Source of the DNA: CAKZRD01 sp964549155
GTDB lineage: Archaea; Nanobdellota; Nanobdellia; Pacearchaeales; GW2011-AR1
Length of the DNA: 23,156 nt
Reading direction: 5' to 3'
Assembly (NCBI GenBank): GCA_964549155.1
Contig: CAZJUG010000011.1
Coordinates: 1 to 23,156 of the forward strand
Shown: piece by piece, positions 21,810-23,156 of the stretch
How positions within the stretch are numbered: the first letter of the stretch is position 1
Layout of the letters: each line of letters opens with the position of its first letter
The notes under the pieces: model-generated
The model's database searches: none
Seen by the model: the letters and a program-made list of their open reading frames with translations, nothing else
Told to the model about the DNA's origin: nothing
Made by a program: the position numbers and the translations under genes

Positions 21810-22654
21810 ACTAACTCTTCAACTATTTTAGCCATTTCGCCGAGGAATGCATCTGCTTGTCCGAATAATTCATCTATTTTCTTGCCCTTGATTTCATTTA
21901 TTTGATTGTGGATTATTCCTTTATTTAAGGAATGTAATTCTGAATATGTATCTACATATTTTTGTTTTAGCATTCTTGTAGAGACGAATTTTTCTTCTAG
22001 TCTCTCTGCGATGTGTTCTGGGGATGCTGGTCTTTCTCCAGCTGCGATTAGTGCAGCATGGGCAGAGTCAACAACACACCAATATAAACCATCAATTGCA
22101 ACAAATAGAGAATTTTTTGCCCTTATCAATTGATTTGGGGCTCTTTGTAAGAGGGTATAAATTGCTTCAGGAGTTGAGTGAATTTTTCCTTGTTCTAGCA
22201 AAATTTTTAGTGGTGTGAAAAATCCTCCATGATCTAACAATGGGTCTCCATACCGAATTACATTTAAAATGACAGGGTCTCCACGATTTAAATCGTCCCA
22301 CCATGTAGAAAGCTTAACGGTATTTATGTGTAGTGATTTTTTGTAGGGATTTTCCTTGATTAGTTCTGCAAGTCTCGCCCTATAATGTGTTATCAGTTCT
22401 TGATCCCAGCGAATTGAAACATCATCTAAAAGAATGATTATATCTATATCTGAAGAGGTTATAGCTATCTTTTTTGCTGAACTTCCGAAGAGAATTACTG
22501 ATTTAATCATGTTTGCAAATTCTTGGTAAACTTTTGTTGCGAAATCTAATGCAACTTCTCTGTCTGTTGCAATATTCAGTGTAGAACTTTTTATAGAGGT
22601 CTTGTTTTTTATAATCTGTTCTTTCTCTTCTTTAGAAACTTTCTTTTTCACCAT
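21797..22654 (-). CDS. Single-chain nucleotidyltransferase-HEPN-like protein
   Basis: 285 aa. After a lysine-rich N-terminus, the nucleotidyltransferase domain has a full GSX10DXD site: G57-S58, D69-I70-D71 (SVILFGSSAKK...SDIDIIIL). A linker and helical C-terminal half follow (about 165-285), containing LYWCVVDSAHAALIAAGERP and SLNKGIIHNQI, which resembles HEPN domains of archaeal NTase-HEPN fusion proteins. The usual catalytic RX4-6H is not seen: the histidine of GIIHNQ is preceded by K, not R. It may therefore be a substrate-binding or regulatory HEPN rather than a ribonuclease. TTTATAAA at 22682-22689 (27 bp upstream) is its likely promoter. It is unlinked to the split mntA/hepT pairs at 3466-4774. 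Confidence 0.78.
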   Translation of the reverse strand: MVKKKVSKEEKEQIIKNKTSIKSSTLNIATDREVALDFATKVYQEFANMIKSVILFGSSAKKIAITSSDIDIIILLDDVSIRWDQELITHYRARLAELIKENPYKKSLHINTVKLSTWWDDLNRGDPVILNVIRYGDPLLDHGGFFTPLKILLEQGKIHSTPEAIYTLLQRAPNQLIRAKNSLFVAIDGLYWCVVDSAHAALIAAGERPASPEHIAERLEEKFVSTRMLKQKYVDTYSELHSLNKGIIHNQINEIKGKKIDELFGQADAFLGEMAKIVEELVNKK

Positions 22655-22681
22655 CTTTTCTATTATGTTATGTTTTTAGCC

Positions 22682-22689
22682 TTTATAAA
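22682..22689 (-). promoter_or_regulatory. TATA box for the NTase-HEPN fusion gene
   Basis: TTTATAAA (palindromic) lies 27 bp before the minus-strand ATG at 22654, only 2 bp beyond the stop of the upstream gene. It predicts a leader of a few bases. Confidence 0.5.
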
Positions 22690-22691
22690 TA

Positions 22692-23156
22692 TTAGGCATT
22701 CGGGGTTCCTGAAAATCTTGAGCCTGTTCCTGGAATCTGTCCACCCAGTTCTTCAGGTAATGTTGAAAATCCCGATCCATAGATGGAAAAATGTTTTTCA
22801 GGCAGGTAGGCCATTGGAAATGCGAAATAATTTCCTTGCATATTTTCTGCTTGGTTCCAATAGGCAGGAGATTCTCCTCTAAGAATTTGTGAACCAAATG
22901 CACCCAATGTTGCTCTGAATGGGTTTATTTTCAATCCCATATTAGGATTCACTAACCCTCCCGCTTCAATAACTTTTCTCATTTCAGTAAACTTTCCCTG
23001 CTTTTCTAATAGTTCAAGATGTTCTTTTATTGGAACATTTCCCATTCCAACCCCTAAATGAGAATCTCCAAAACCAAAATTGTCGGTTAGGTGAACATGT
23101 TTTACTAGTTTTGCAATTTTTTCTGTTTCTTTTATTAAGTCTTTATCGGTAAAACC
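22692..23156 (-). CDS. Xylose isomerase-like TIM-barrel protein (5' partial)
   Basis: The frame is open to the window end, so the N-terminal part is missing; 154 residues are visible. The first ~45 visible residues carry the signature of the last barrel strands of the sugar-isomerase/endonuclease IV superfamily: VKHVHLTDNFGFGDSHLGVG (a metal-binding HxxD and a DxH), then GNVPIKEHLELLEKQG. Members include sugar-phosphate isomerases/epimerases and AP endonucleases; the exact substrate is unknown. After about residue 70 the protein continues for ~80 residues with Gly/Pro/Phe-rich, barrel-unlike sequence (NYFAFPMAYLPEKHF, LGGQIPGTGSRFSG). That tail is longer than usual and may be a lineage-specific extension. 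ATG 23045 is internal, not the start. Confidence 0.72.
   Translation of the reverse strand, partial: GFTDKDLIKETEKIAKLVKHVHLTDNFGFGDSHLGVGMGNVPIKEHLELLEKQGKFTEMRKVIEAGGLVNPNMGLKINPFRATLGAFGSQILRGESPAYWNQAENMQGNYFAFPMAYLPEKHFSIYGSGFSTLPEELGGQIPGTGSRFSGTPNA

Noticed and set aside
22676..22903. 75-codon minus-strand frame overlapping the TIM-barrel gene
   Set aside because: It overlaps in another frame a coding sequence with recognisable barrel motifs and has no support of its own.
1..23156. CRISPR arrays, rRNA or tRNA genes, insertion sequences
   Set aside because: I saw no regularly spaced repeats, no rRNA or tRNA-like cloverleaf segments in the short spacers, and no transposase gene. A covariance-model scan would be the decisive test for small RNAs.

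Overview
The window is AT-rich (roughly one third G+C by eye) and looks archaeal. Most transcription starts show a TTTATAAA-type TATA box ending about 20-21 bp before an ATG, which suggests leaderless mRNAs. Many genes are chained by ATGA or longer overlaps. The proteins include an XPD/DinG-type helicase, a Trm11-like RNA methylase, an archaeal-type radical SAM/SPASM enzyme, PEP synthase and NTase/HEPN pairs. Very compact spacing and many proteins of the form (K/R)(K/R)(G/A)-hydrophobic helix fit a DPANN archaeon of the Pacearchaeota/Woesearchaeota (Nanoarchaeota) type. That placement is inference; no rRNA or tRNA gene was seen.

Region 1 (1-9207, + strand) is a cell-surface/secreted cluster. 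It opens with the tail of a large surface protein, followed by an operon driven from a TATA box at 303-310. The operon encodes a pilin-like membrane protein, a cysteine-rich secreted protein of about 659 aa, a small secreted Hint-like protein, an 808-aa surface protein with four Cys modules, and three more pilin-like membrane proteins. Between the small secreted protein and the 808-aa gene sit two consecutive MntA-HepT (nucleotidyltransferase-HEPN) toxin-antitoxin pairs. A truncated copy of the first ~25 codons of the 808-aa gene lies between the two pairs, so this spot was rearranged by duplication or insertion.

Region 2 (9208-12950): a small two-helix membrane protein (- strand) and a phosphoglycerate mutase-like enzyme (+ strand) diverge from a perfect 20-bp palindromic TATA element. 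A second pilin-like/secreted gene pair (10197-12950) follows; its first gene is a paralogue of the gene at 332.

Region 3 (12951-14325, - strand) is a radical SAM/SPASM gene. The 271 bp beyond its 3' end is the only long gene-free stretch. It holds a second, degenerate copy of the radical SAM 3' tail, two strong inverted repeats and a coding-like but startless minus-strand frame.

Region 4 (14376-20922) carries housekeeping-type genes: a Trm11-like RNA methylase with an altered catalytic motif, an orphan CheY-like receiver, PEP synthase, a metallophosphoesterase and an iron-sulfur helicase of the DinG/XPD type.

Region 5 (21050-23156): an unrecognised helical protein, a single-chain NTase-HEPN protein (the third NTase/HEPN system here), and the C-terminal part of a xylose-isomerase-like TIM-barrel protein cut by the window end. 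PEP synthase and phosphoglycerate mutase suggest lower glycolysis/gluconeogenesis. The rest of the window is dominated by surface display and by NTase/HEPN modules.
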